Assembly (NCBI RefSeq): GCF_001676155.1
Contig: NZ_LZEW01000001.1
Span: 1,178,001 to 1,242,000 of the forward strand
From: Morganella psychrotolerans
GTDB taxonomy: Bacteria > Pseudomonadota > Gammaproteobacteria > Enterobacterales > Enterobacteriaceae
Direction: 5' to 3'
DNA length: 64,000 nucleotides
The notes beneath the pieces were generated by a model. It did not search any database. It was not told the origin of the DNA and saw only the letters and a program-made list of their open reading frames with translations. Position 1 is the first letter of the stretch; each line of letters starts with the position of its first letter. Shown piece by piece: positions 55,133 to 64,000 of the stretch. Position numbers and translations under genes: made by a program.

Positions 55133-58100
55133 TGTCCGGTGATAACAATATCATCAGCGGTGGCGGACCTTCCCGTATTTTTATTCTGCGCCCTGTCGCC
55201 ACTACCCTGTTTATGCTGGCTATTTTGCTGGCGGGGATTATCGGCTACCGGATGCTGCCGGTGTCTTCGCTGCCGGAAGTGGATTACCCGACAATTCAGG
55301 TGGTCACACTCTACCCGGGCGCGAGTCCGGATGTGATGACATCTGCTGTTACCGCACCACTGGAGCGCCAGTTCGGGCAGATGTCCGGACTGAAACAGAT
55401 GTCATCGCAAAGCTCCGGCGGTGCATCTGTTATCACCTTAATGTTTCAGCTTTCTCTGTCACCGGATGTCGCGGTGCAGGAAGTCCAGGCATCCATCAAT
55501 GCCGCAACCAATCTGCTGCCGAATGACCTGCCCTACCCGCCGGTTTACAGCAAGGTCAACCCCGCTGATCCGCCGGTATTAACACTCGCGGTCACCTCCG
55601 ATGCGATGCCGATGACCCGGTTGCAGGACATGGTGGAAAACCGGATCGCACAGAAAATATCACAGGTCACCGGTGTCGGTCTGGTAACACTGGCGGGCGG
55701 ACAACGCCCGGCGGTGCGCATCCAACTGAATGCTAATGCGGTCGCCGCTTACGGGCTGGACAGCGAAATCATCCGCAGTGCGGTTAACAGCGCCAATGTG
55801 AACTCCGCCAAAGGGAGCCTGGATGGCCCGGCGCGCTCAGTAACACTGTCGGCAAACGATCAGATGAAATCACCTGAAGATTACCTGGATCTGATTGTCA
55901 GCTATAAAAATGGTGCGCCTGTCCGCCTGCGTGATATTGCCACTGTTGAGGAAGGCCCGGAAAATACACAACTGGGTGCCTGGGCAGATGCTCAGCAGGC
56001 GATTGTGATTAATATTCAGCGCCAGCCCGGCGCAAACGTGATTGCAACCACTGACACTATCCGTGATCTTATCCCGGAATTAGTGGAAACCCTGCCGGAC
56101 TCTGTCACCGTCACCATTTTGACTGACCGGACAGACGCTATCCGCGCCTCAGTCAAAGATGTACAGTTTGAGCTGTTTCTGGCTATCGCCCTGGTTATCA
56201 TGGTGATGTATCTGTTCCTGCGCAATCTAGCGGCAACACTTATCCCGGGCGTGGCAGTACCGCTCTCACTCATCGGGACATTTGCTGTCATGCATTTCTG
56301 TGGTTTTTCCGTCAATAACCTGACATTGATGGCGCTGACCATTGCCACCGGCTTTGTGGTGGATGATGCAATTGTGGTGGTGGAAAATATCGCCCGCTAC
56401 CTGGAAAAAGGGGAGAAACCCATTGTCGCCGCCCTCAAAGGTGCCGGTGAGATTGGCTTTACCATTATTTCACTGACTTTCTCCCTGATCGCGGTACTGA
56501 TCCCGCTGCTGTTTATGGGGGATATTGTCGGACGGTTGTTCCGGGAATTCGCCATCACGCTGGCAGTGGCTATCCTTATCTCCGGGATTGTCTCCCTGAC
56601 GCTGACGCCGATGATGTGCGCCCGCCTGCTGAAAACAGAATCCGCACACCGTTCAAACCGTTTTTCCCGTGCCACCGAACGTTTTTTTGAGCGCGTTATT
56701 GCCGGTTATGGTCGCTGGCTGACGTGGGTGCTGCATCATCAGTGGCTGACACTCAGCGTGGCATTCAGCACCATGGTGCTGACGGTTATACTCTGGCTGT
56801 TTATTCCGAAAGGCTTTTTCCCTGTTCAGGATAACGGATTAATTCAGGGAACGTTAGAAGCACCACAGTCTGTCTCTTTTCAGGCAATGAGTGAGAAACA
56901 ACAGACCATCAGCCGTCTGCTGCTGGATGACCCGGCGGTTGAGAATGTCGCCGCATTTGCCGGTATCGACGGCAGCAATGCCACACTGAACACCGGACGC
57001 CTGCAAATCACCCTCAAACCGCTGTCTCAGCGCGACGATCGCGTGGAAGCGATTATTGCGCGGCTACAGGAAAAGGCCGGCAATCTGCCGGGTATGACGC
57101 TCTGGCTGCAACCCTCGCAGGATCTGACGATTGATACCCGGACATCCAGGACACAATATCAGTTCACATTACAGGCCAATTCTCTTGAGGAACTGGATCT
57201 GTGGGTGCCGCGCCTGATGGCGGAATTACAGGCTGATAAGGCACTGAAAGATACCGGCAATGACTGGCAGAACAAAGGGCTGGTTGCGTACATTGATATC
57301 AACCGGGATACCGCGTCACGCCTTGGTCTGACTATGACGGATATTGATAATGCCCTGTATAATGCCTTTGGTCAGCGCCTGATCTCCACCATTTATACCC
57401 AGGCGAGTCAGTATCGCGTTGTGCTGGAAAATAACACGGCACAAAACCCGGGTGCTGATGCACTCAATACTATCCGCATGATCAATAAAGACGGCAACTC
57501 TATTCCGTTATCGGCGTTTGCCACCGTTTCACAGCGCTTCGGACCGCTGGCGATTAACCATCTGTCACAGTTCCCGTCAGCGACCTTCTCCTTTAATGTT
57601 CCGCAGGACAGTTCGCTGGAAGCCGCCATAAATGCAGTAAAATCTGCGGAACAACGTATCGGACTGCCGAAAGATATCACCACACAATTCCAGGGTGCGA
57701 CCCTCGCCTTTGAAAATGCCCTCTCCGGCACACTGTGGCTGATCCTCGCAGCAGTAGTGGCAATGTACATTGTGCTCGGCATTCTGTATGAAAGCTTTAT
57801 TCACCCGATAACCATTCTTTCCACACTGCCTACCGCAGGTGTCGGCGCACTTCTGGCTCTGAACATGGCGGGCAATGAGCTGGATATGATTGCGATAATC
57901 GGGATTATCCTGCTTATCGGCATCGTGAAGAAAAATGCAATAATGATGATTGATTTCGCCCTCGCGGCAGAGCGGGATCAGGGGATGTCGCCGTATGATG
58001 CCATCTATCAGGCCTGTCTCCTGCGTTTCCGCCCTATCCTGATGACCACCATGGCAGCACTCTTTGGCGCACTCCCGCTGATGCTCAGTACCGGGGTGGG

Positions 58101-58245
58101 CGCTGAGCTGCGCCAGCCGCTTGGCGTCTGTATGGTCGGCGGGCTGATTATGAGCCAGATCCTGACACTGTTTACCACACCGGTGATTTATCTGATGTTT
58201 GACCGTATTTCTCATTGGCGTGATAACGCAGGCGTATCATCATGA
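55132..58245 (+). CDS. mdtB: RND multidrug efflux pump subunit MdtB
   Basis: MdtB and MdtC form a mixed trimer in the inner membrane that exports bile salts, novobiocin and other compounds with the proton gradient. The 1037-residue protein has the RND layout of 12 membrane spans and two large periplasmic loops. The fourth-span proton-relay block [20 protein letters not shown] carries the two aspartates. It overlaps mdtC by 4 bp. Confidence 0.96.
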   Translation: MSGDNNIISGGGPSRIFILRPVATTLFMLAILLAGIIGYRMLPVSSLPEVDYPTIQVVTLYPGASPDVMTSAVTAPLERQFGQMSGLKQMSSQSSGGASVITLMFQLSLSPDVAVQEVQASINAATNLLPNDLPYPPVYSKVNPADPPVLTLAVTSDAMPMTRLQDMVENRIAQKISQVTGVGLVTLAGGQRPAVRIQLNANAVAAYGLDSEIIRSAVNSANVNSAKGSLDGPARSVTLSANDQMKSPEDYLDLIVSYKNGAPVRLRDIATVEEGPENTQLGAWADAQQAIVINIQRQPGANVIATTDTIRDLIPELVETLPDSVTVTILTDRTDAIRASVKDVQFELFLAIALVIMVMYLFLRNLAATLIPGVAVPLSLIGTFAVMHFCGFSVNNLTLMALTIATGFVVDDAIVVVENIARYLEKGEKPIVAALKGAGEIGFTIISLTFSLIAVLIPLLFMGDIVGRLFREFAITLAVAILISGIVSLTLTPMMCARLLKTESAHRSNRFSRATERFFERVIAGYGRWLTWVLHHQWLTLSVAFSTMVLTVILWLFIPKGFFPVQDNGLIQGTLEAPQSVSFQAMSEKQQTISRLLLDDPAVENVAAFAGIDGSNATLNTGRLQITLKPLSQRDDRVEAIIARLQEKAGNLPGMTLWLQPSQDLTIDTRTSRTQYQFTLQANSLEELDLWVPRLMAELQADKALKDTGNDWQNKGLVAYIDINRDTASRLGLTMTDIDNALYNAFGQRLISTIYTQASQYRVVLENNTAQNPGADALNTIRMINKDGNSIPLSAFATVSQRFGPLAINHLSQFPSATFSFNVPQDSSLEAAINAVKSAEQRIGLPKDITTQFQGATLAFENALSGTLWLILAAVVAMYIVLGILYESFIHPITILSTLPTAGVGALLALNMAGNELDMIAIIGIILLIGIVKKNAIMMIDFALAAERDQGMSPYDAIYQACLLRFRPILMTTMAALFGALPLMLSTGVGAELRQPLGVCMVGGLIMSQILTLFTTPVIYLMFDRISHWRDNAGVSS

Positions 58246-61200
58246 AACTGTTCGCCCTGTTTATCGCCCGTCCGGTGGCAACCACACTGATAAGCCTCGC
58301 GATCACCCTGTGCGGAGCCATAAGCTTTCTGTTCCTGCCCGTCGCCCCGCTGCCGCAGGTGGACTATCCGGTGATTTATGTCTCTGCATCCCTGCCGGGC
58401 GCATCACCGGAAACCATGGCATCCTCCATTGCCACGCCACTTGAGCGCTCCCTCGGGCAGATTGCCGGTGTCTCTGAAATGACATCGTCCAGTTCACTGG
58501 GCAGCACCAGTATCACACTGGAATTTGATTTAAACCGCGATATTAATGGTGCCGCCAGGGATGTTCAGGCGGCACTGAATGCCGCGCAAAATCTGCTTCC
58601 ATCAGGTATGCCAAGCCGCCCGCGCTACTATAAATCCAACCCGTCGGATGCGCCGATCATGATCCTGACGCTGACATCTGACACCCTTGACGCCGGAAAA
58701 TTGTATGACATCGCCTCCACCCGACTGGCGCAGCGGTTGTCTCAGATTGAAGGTGTGAGTGAAGTGTCTGTCGGCGGCGGCTCCCTGCCTGCCGTGCGTG
58801 TGGAGCTGAACCCGTCGCAGTTGTTTAACCAGGGTGTGTCACTGGACAGTGTGCGCAAAGCAATAACGGACGCCAACGTGCTGCGTCCGCAGGGATCATT
58901 ATCGGATGACGGACGCCGCTGGCAGATTAACAGCAACAGCGAACTGAAAACAGCCGCTGATTACCGTCCGCTGATTGTCCATTATAATAACGGCGCGGCG
59001 GTGCGCCTGTCTGATGTCGCCGCCGTCAAAGATTCTGTACAGAATGTCCGTGCCGCCGGGATGACCAATGGCAAACCCGCCATTCTGCTGGTGATCCGCC
59101 GGGAAGCCGGTGCCAATATCATTGCGACTGTCGAACGTATCCGCGAACAACTGCCGGTTTTACAGGACGCTATCCCCGCCAGTGTGGATATGCAGGTGGC
59201 GCAAGATCGCACCCCGACTATCCGTGCCTCCCTGACGGAAGTTGAGCGCGCACTGACCATTGCTGTCGCGCTGGTTATTTTGGTGGTTTTTCTCTTTCTT
59301 CGCTCCGCCCGCGCAACCTTAATCCCGGCACTCGCCGTGCCGGTGTCGCTGATCGGCACTTTCAGCGCCATGTATCTGTGCGGATTCAGTCTCAATAATC
59401 TGTCACTGATGGCGCTGACCGTTGCCACCGGTTTTGTGGTGGATGATGCGATTGTCGTGCTGGAAAATATCGCCCGCCATATTGAAAACGGACTGAAACC
59501 CAAAGAGGCAGCACTGAAAGGTGTCAGTGAAGTCGGGTTTACCGTGCTTTCCATGAGCATTTCCCTTGTGGCGGTGTTTATCCCGCTGCTGCTGATGGAC
59601 GGACTGGTCGGGCGGTTGTTCCGCGAATTTGCTATCACGCTGACGACCTCAATTGCCATCTCACTGCTTATCTCACTGACCCTGACGCCGATGCTGTGTG
59701 CTTATCTTCTCAAAGGTCGCGCCGCCCCCGTGCGGGAGCGCAAACGGGGCGCGGGACGGATTTTATTCCGTATTCAGCAAGGGTACGGGCGCAGCCTCAC
59801 CGTAGTGCTGGCGCACAGCCGCTGGGTGATGCTGATTTTTGCCGGTACTATCGCGCTCTCTGTCTGGCTCTATATTTCGATCCCGAAAACCTTTTTTCCC
59901 GACCAGGATACCGGGCGGCTGCTCGGGTTTGTCCGCGCGGATCAAAGCATTTCGTTTCAGTCTATGGAGCAGAAAATGCGCACCTTTATGCAGCGCATTA
60001 ACAGTGATAAAGATGTTGCCAATGTGACCGGGTTTACCGGTGGCGGGCGGGTGAACAGCGGCTTTATGTTTATCTCCCTCAATTCTCTGGATGAGCGGAC
60101 AGACAGCGCGCAGGCTGTTATCAACCGCCTGCGGGTGACACTCGCTGATGAACCGGGCGCAAACCTGTTTCTGATCCCCGTACAGGATGTCCGCGCAGGC
60201 GGACGCGAATCCAACTCCAGCTATCAGTATTCCCTGCTGGCGGACGATTTATCCGCTCTGCGCGAATGGGAGCCGAAAATCCGCAAAGCCCTGGCTGACC
60301 TGCCGCAACTGACGGATGTAAACTCGGATAAAGAAGATAAAGGTGCGGAAATGGCGCTGACCTATGATCGCGATGTCATGGCGAAACTCGGGATCAGCGT
60401 GAATGATGCCAATAATCTGCTTAATAACGCCTTCGGGCAACGGCAGATTTCCACCATTTATGAGCCACTGAATCAATACAAAGTGGTGATGGAAGTCGCG
60501 CCGCAGTTCACACAGGATGTCAGCGCCCTGGATAAAATGTTTGTGATAAACAAAGACGGGCAGCCGGTTCCGCTGAGCTATTTTGCACAATGGCAGCCCG
60601 CCAATGCACCTTTGAGTGTCAATCATCAGGGGCTCTCGGCATCATCCACCATCGGTTTTAATGTGGCAGAAGGCTCGTCACTGTCTGATGCCGTTGCGGC
60701 TGTCGAGCGCACCATGGTAGAACTGAGTGTGCCGTCCTCCGTGCGCGGCACCTTTGCCGGAACAGCGCAGCTGTTTCAGGAAACACTGAAATCACAGATA
60801 TTGCTGATTATTGCCGCCATTGTGACTGTCTATCTGGTGCTCGGCATGTTGTACGAGAGTTTTATTCATCCGCTGACGATTTTATCCACACTGCCGTCAG
60901 CCGGTGTCGGCGCGCTGCTGGCACTGCATTTCTTTAATATTCCGTTCAGCCTGATCGCCCTTATCGGGATCATGCTGCTGATTGGTATTGTGAAGAAAAA
61001 TGCCATTATTATGGTGGATTTCGCGATTGCGGCACAGCGTGGCGGACAAAGCGCCCGGGATGCTATTTTTCAGGCGTGTCTCCTGCGTTTCCGCCCTATT
61101 CTGATGACCACACTTGCCGCGCTGTTCGGCGCTCTGCCGCTTGCGCTCGGCAGCGGTGACGGCGCATGAGCAGCGTCAGCCGCTGGGAATAGCCGTAGTC

Positions 61201-61335
61201 GGCGGGTTGCTGGTCAGCCAGATCCTGACACTTTACACCACCCCGGTGATTTATCTGTTCTTTGACCGGCTGAGCCGTAAAAAAGCAGAACAACACCAGG
61301 GGCGATCCGTTCTGAGTACGGAGGAAAATCCATGA
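58242..61335 (+). pseudogene. mdtC: RND multidrug efflux pump subunit MdtC, single +1 frameshift near the 3' end
   Basis: The frame runs for 975 codons and stops at TGA 61167-61169 after LALGSGDGA. One extra base in GGCGCATGAGCAG (61164-61167) causes this; without it the sequence continues [17 protein letters not shown] to a stop at 61333-61335, giving about 1030 residues, as in E. coli (1025). The lost part is the last membrane span and tail. [18 protein letters not shown] is intact. Unlike the other frameshifts here it is not in a homopolymer, so a real mutation is possible. The corrected stop overlaps the baeS start (ATGA). Confidence 0.85.
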
Positions 61336-62702
61336 AAATTGGTATTGGTCAGAAATTATTTCTCGCGATTTTTGCCACCTGCATGCTGGTGGTGCTGACA
61401 ATGCATCTGGCTATCCGCTTCAGTTTTGAACAGGGATTTATCGGCTACCTGCAACGCTCAGCGGAAGACAGAACAGAAACTATCGCCGATGTGGTTGCCG
61501 AACAATATGCCGATTACGGCAGCTGGTATTTTCTGCGCAACAACCAGCGCGGATTTATGCAGGCCTTGCGCGCGCTCGATACTGACAGACACATGCAGCA
61601 TATGGAGCGCGGCTGGCGTATGCGTTTCTGGCTGCTGGATACCAACAATAAACGTTTGTTCGGACACGGTCCGGTGCCGTCCGGCGAACTTTACCGGAAA
61701 CCGGTGAAATATGAAGACAATATTGTCGGCTGGGTCGTGATGCCCGCCGATGACAAAATCAATCTGGCGGCGGATCAGAGCTTTGCCCACCAGCAGGCGC
61801 GCACCAGCTGGATAGTCTCCGCGCTGGTATTGCTGGTCACCGTGATCGTCACCTGGCTGCTCGCCCGGGGCTTTCTGCGCCCGGTCAAACGACTGGCGGA
61901 AAGTACTCACCAGTTAGCCGCCGGTAATTTCAGCAGCCGTGTGCCGGTTCGCGGAAACGATGAAATAGCCCGGCTGGCAGATGATTTTAACCAGCTCGCC
62001 TCCACGCTGGAAAAAAATGAACGGATGCGCCGCGATTATATGGCGGATGTTTCCCACGAGCTGCGCACCCCGCTGGCAGTATTGCAGGGGGAGCTGGAAG
62101 CCTTACAGGACGGGATCCGCCAATCCACCCCGGAAACACTCGCTTCCCTGCTGGCGGAAGTGCAGACTCTGACAAAACTGGTCAGTGACCTGCATCAGCT
62201 CTCATTGTCTGATCGCGGCTCGCTCTCTTACCGCAAAGAGCCGTGTAACCTGTCCGATGTGATAAGCCGCTCGCTGGGCGTGTTCCGCCATCGTTTACAG
62301 GAAAAAAATCTCAGCGTATCCGTCTCGCTGCCGGAAACACTTATGGTATTCGGCGATGACGCGCGCCTCGGGCAATTGTTTCATAATCTGCTGGAAAACA
62401 GCCTGCGCTATACCGACAGCGGCGGTGAAATAGCCGTGACCGCACAACAGGATGATAAACAGATCTGCGTCGATTGGTCAGACAGCGCACCGGGTCTGAA
62501 TGATGAGCAATTTACACAGATTTTCGAGCGTTTCTACCGCAGTGAGTCCTCACGCAACCGCGCCAGTGGCGGGTCTGGGCTGGGTCTTGCGATTTGTGAT
62601 AAAATAACCGAAGCGCATCACGGGCAGATCAGTGCATCTGCATCCCCCCTCGGCGGCGTCACCATCACCCTGGTGCTGCCCCGTTCTGACACCCGGGAGT
62701 AA
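61332..62702 (+). CDS. baeS: Envelope-stress sensor histidine kinase BaeS
   Basis: BaeS senses envelope stress (indole, flavonoids, metals) and phosphorylates BaeR. The 456-residue protein has two membrane spans (about 8-30 and 160-180) around a periplasmic sensor, then HAMP (about 182-235), the H-box with H242 ([17 protein letters not shown]), N-box ([14 protein letters not shown]) and G-boxes ([13 protein letters not shown]). It overlaps mdtC by 4 bp; baeR follows 5 bp after. The mdtD gene found in E. coli between mdtC and baeS is absent. Confidence 0.95.
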   Translation: MKIGIGQKLFLAIFATCMLVVLTMHLAIRFSFEQGFIGYLQRSAEDRTETIADVVAEQYADYGSWYFLRNNQRGFMQALRALDTDRHMQHMERGWRMRFWLLDTNNKRLFGHGPVPSGELYRKPVKYEDNIVGWVVMPADDKINLAADQSFAHQQARTSWIVSALVLLVTVIVTWLLARGFLRPVKRLAESTHQLAAGNFSSRVPVRGNDEIARLADDFNQLASTLEKNERMRRDYMADVSHELRTPLAVLQGELEALQDGIRQSTPETLASLLAEVQTLTKLVSDLHQLSLSDRGSLSYRKEPCNLSDVISRSLGVFRHRLQEKNLSVSVSLPETLMVFGDDARLGQLFHNLLENSLRYTDSGGEIAVTAQQDDKQICVDWSDSAPGLNDEQFTQIFERFYRSESSRNRASGGSGLGLAICDKITEAHHGQISASASPLGGVTITLVLPRSDTRE

Positions 62703-62707
62703 CCTGC

Positions 62708-63427
62708 ATGGAAGAGAATGCTGAACGTATCCTGATAGTGGAAGATGAGCCGAAACTGGCTCAGTTACTGATGGATTATCTGCACGCCGCTCACTACCGC
62801 ACGCACTGGCTGGCGCGCGGCGGTGAAGTGACTGCCTGGGTGCAGGAGAACCGGCCTGATCTTATCCTGCTGGATTTAATGCTGCCGGAGAAAGATGGTC
62901 TGACACTCTGTCGTGAAATCCGCCGGTTCAGTGACGTCCCCATTATGATGGTGACGGCAAAAACAGAAGAGATCGACCGCCTGCTGGGGCTCGAAATCGG
63001 CGCAGATGATTATGTCTGCAAGCCCTACAGCCCGCGTGAAGTGGTTGCCCGCATCAAGACGATTTTGCGCCGCTGTCAGCGCAATCAGGAGCCATCAGAG
63101 GATAAATCTGATGTACTGATTATTGATGAAGTAAATTATCAGGTGCGCAGCGGAGAGCATAGCTTGGATCTGACTCAGGTGGAATTTCGCCTGCTGCGCA
63201 CTATGGTGTCACAACCGGGCACCGTGCTTACGCGCAATCAATTGTTGGATAATCTGTATGATGATTACCGCGTTGTTACAGACCGCACCATTGACAGCCA
63301 CATTAAAAACCTGCGCCGGAAGCTGGAACAGTTAGATAACGGACGGGATTTTATACATTCGGTGTATGGACTGGGGTATCGCTGGGAAGGTGGTAATACA
63401 GAAATTATTACTGCCAATATTATATAG
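62708..63427 (+). CDS. baeR: Response regulator BaeR
   Basis: BaeR activates mdtABC and other export genes when phosphorylated by BaeS. The 239-residue OmpR-type regulator has a receiver domain with the acidic pair in VEDEP, D56 ([11 protein letters not shown]), switch T in MMVTAKT and K in [11 protein letters not shown] winged-helix domain (about 140-230) ends in [16 protein letters not shown] and [10 protein letters not shown]. It is the last gene of the mdtABC-baeSR operon; a repeat copy follows immediately. Confidence 0.96.
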   Translation: MEENAERILIVEDEPKLAQLLMDYLHAAHYRTHWLARGGEVTAWVQENRPDLILLDLMLPEKDGLTLCREIRRFSDVPIMMVTAKTEEIDRLLGLEIGADDYVCKPYSPREVVARIKTILRRCQRNQEPSEDKSDVLIIDEVNYQVRSGEHSLDLTQVEFRLLRTMVSQPGTVLTRNQLLDNLYDDYRVVTDRTIDSHIKNLRRKLEQLDNGRDFIHSVYGLGYRWEGGNTEIITANII

Positions 63428-63428
63428 T

Positions 63429-63562
63429 TATACCCAACGTCATTCAAGGTGCAGGCAGGTGGCAAGCTCTGACCGCCGGGGAGCATAGATAAACTATGTG
63501 ACCTGGCTGGCTGAGCGTAGCCAACGAACCTGCGGTTTGAATGAATAATGAATAAGGGTATA
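63429..63562 (+). repeat. Palindromic intergenic repeat, copy R13 (full length, with short internal duplication)
   Basis: 134 bp in + orientation, starting 2 bp after the baeR stop. The right end has a tandem duplication, GAATGAATAATGAATAAGGG, compared with GAATGAATAAGGG in the other copies. Confidence 0.9.
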
Positions 63563-63591
63563 AACGGCGGGCAAAACCCGCCGTCTGACAC

Positions 63592-64000
63592 TCAGTTAAT
63601 CAGAGAAGGCGATTTGATCCGCGATACAATCTTCTCAAGCGTATTGTCGGCATCCTGTAATAAATCGGCTTTCGCGATACGGAATGTGCGATCCAACTCT
63701 GCGGTTTTGATGTGTAATTTAATCATTGCACGGCTTTCACTGACAAGTGAAAACGCACTCAGCGGCGCTTCATAGCAGATAGCGTACTGACTCGGGGTAA
63801 ACAGCAGGTTATCACCCACAATGGCCAGCATCGGGTAATACTGAATGCGCCGTCCGTTAATAAACAGCACAATGCCCACGGCAACCATCAGCCCGCCGAT
63901 ATCCATACCGACAAACAAAATACCCACACCGACAGCCGCCAATATCAGCGCCATATTCATCTGGCGCTGTTTATTAAATTTCAGCAGCACCTCAAACGGT
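63592..64000 (-). CDS. Membrane protein of unknown function, 5' end beyond the window
   Basis: The frame is open to the right edge, so the start may lie outside; a GTG at 63990 inside the window would give 132 residues. After a basic segment (LLKFNKQRQ) there are two hydrophobic helices (AALILAAVGVGILFVG-like and GGLMVAVGIVLFING), then a soluble domain of about 85 residues that contains LLFTPSQYAICYEAPLSAF. I do not recognise the family. It converges on baeR across repeat R13. Confidence 0.6.
   Translation of the reverse strand, partial: PFEVLLKFNKQRQMNMALILAAVGVGILFVGMDIGGLMVAVGIVLFINGRRIQYYPMLAIVGDNLLFTPSQYAICYEAPLSAFSLVSESRAMIKLHIKTAELDRTFRIAKADLLQDADNTLEKIVSRIKSPSLIN

Overview
The window is a stretch of enterobacterial chromosome, most likely Morganella morganii or a very close relative. 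The strongest pointer is the class A acid phosphatase PhoC of the M. morganii type at 52290-53041. The housekeeping backbone follows the E. coli order yffB-dapE-ypfN-tmcA-ypfJ-purC-bamC-dapA-gcvR-bcp-perM-bepA-yfgD-hda-uraA-upp-purM-purN-ppk-ppx, as I recall it, with accessory blocks inserted between these genes. No rRNA, tRNA, CRISPR array, phage or transposase gene was seen.

Layout. 1-4.7 kb: the iron-responsive small RNA RyhB with a Fur-box promoter, a VOC protein (YaeR), malic enzyme MaeB, a frameshifted NarP-like regulator and an unknown exported protein. 4.8-7.6 kb: yffB, dapE, an M15 peptidase and ybaN. 7.9-10.1 kb: a benzoylformate-decarboxylase-like enzyme and a long non-coding stretch ending in a strong terminator. 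10.1-15 kb: a small lipoprotein, ypfN, tmcA, yeaL, ypfJ and purC (PurR operator). 15-19 kb, an accessory block inserted between purC and bamC: DeoR regulator divergent from a HisN-like phosphatase and a YbjJ-like MFS carrier, then a GT2 glycosyltransferase. 19.4-22.9 kb: bamC, dapA, gcvR and bcp. 23-38 kb, the most unusual part: five orphan genes for short exoproteins with a two-partner-secretion (TPS) domain lie between bcp, perM, yfgD, hda and uraA. They share this region with a tandem duplication that left gcvR, bcp and perM fragments, and with a ynbA-ynbC-ynbD lipid-head-group operon. 38-48.4 kb: uraA-upp, divergent purMN (PurR operator), a Cdd1-like gene, speG, ppk-ppx and mgtE. 49-53.5 kb: an MHS-type carrier, DoxX protein, GT25 glycosyltransferase, phoC and a lipoprotein. 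53.9-63.4 kb: the mdtABC-baeSR efflux and envelope-stress operon. A partial membrane-protein gene reaches the right edge.

Two features cut across the window. First, a family of imperfect palindromic repeats (full length about 126 bp, ends TATACCC...GGGTATA) occurs in at least 13 full, internally deleted or relic copies. All are at gene borders, and several supply a ribosome-binding site or the last codons of a neighbouring gene. Second, seven loci carry +1 frameshifts in A/T homopolymers (14 sites). Removing one base at each site restores a full-length product, including the housekeeping gene upp and the hallmark gene phoC. I read most of these as sequencing or assembly errors rather than gene decay. 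For most of those genes I therefore give the corrected product; the exceptions are TPS5, which also has a lost start codon and a deletion, and mdtC, whose +1 frameshift is not in a homopolymer.
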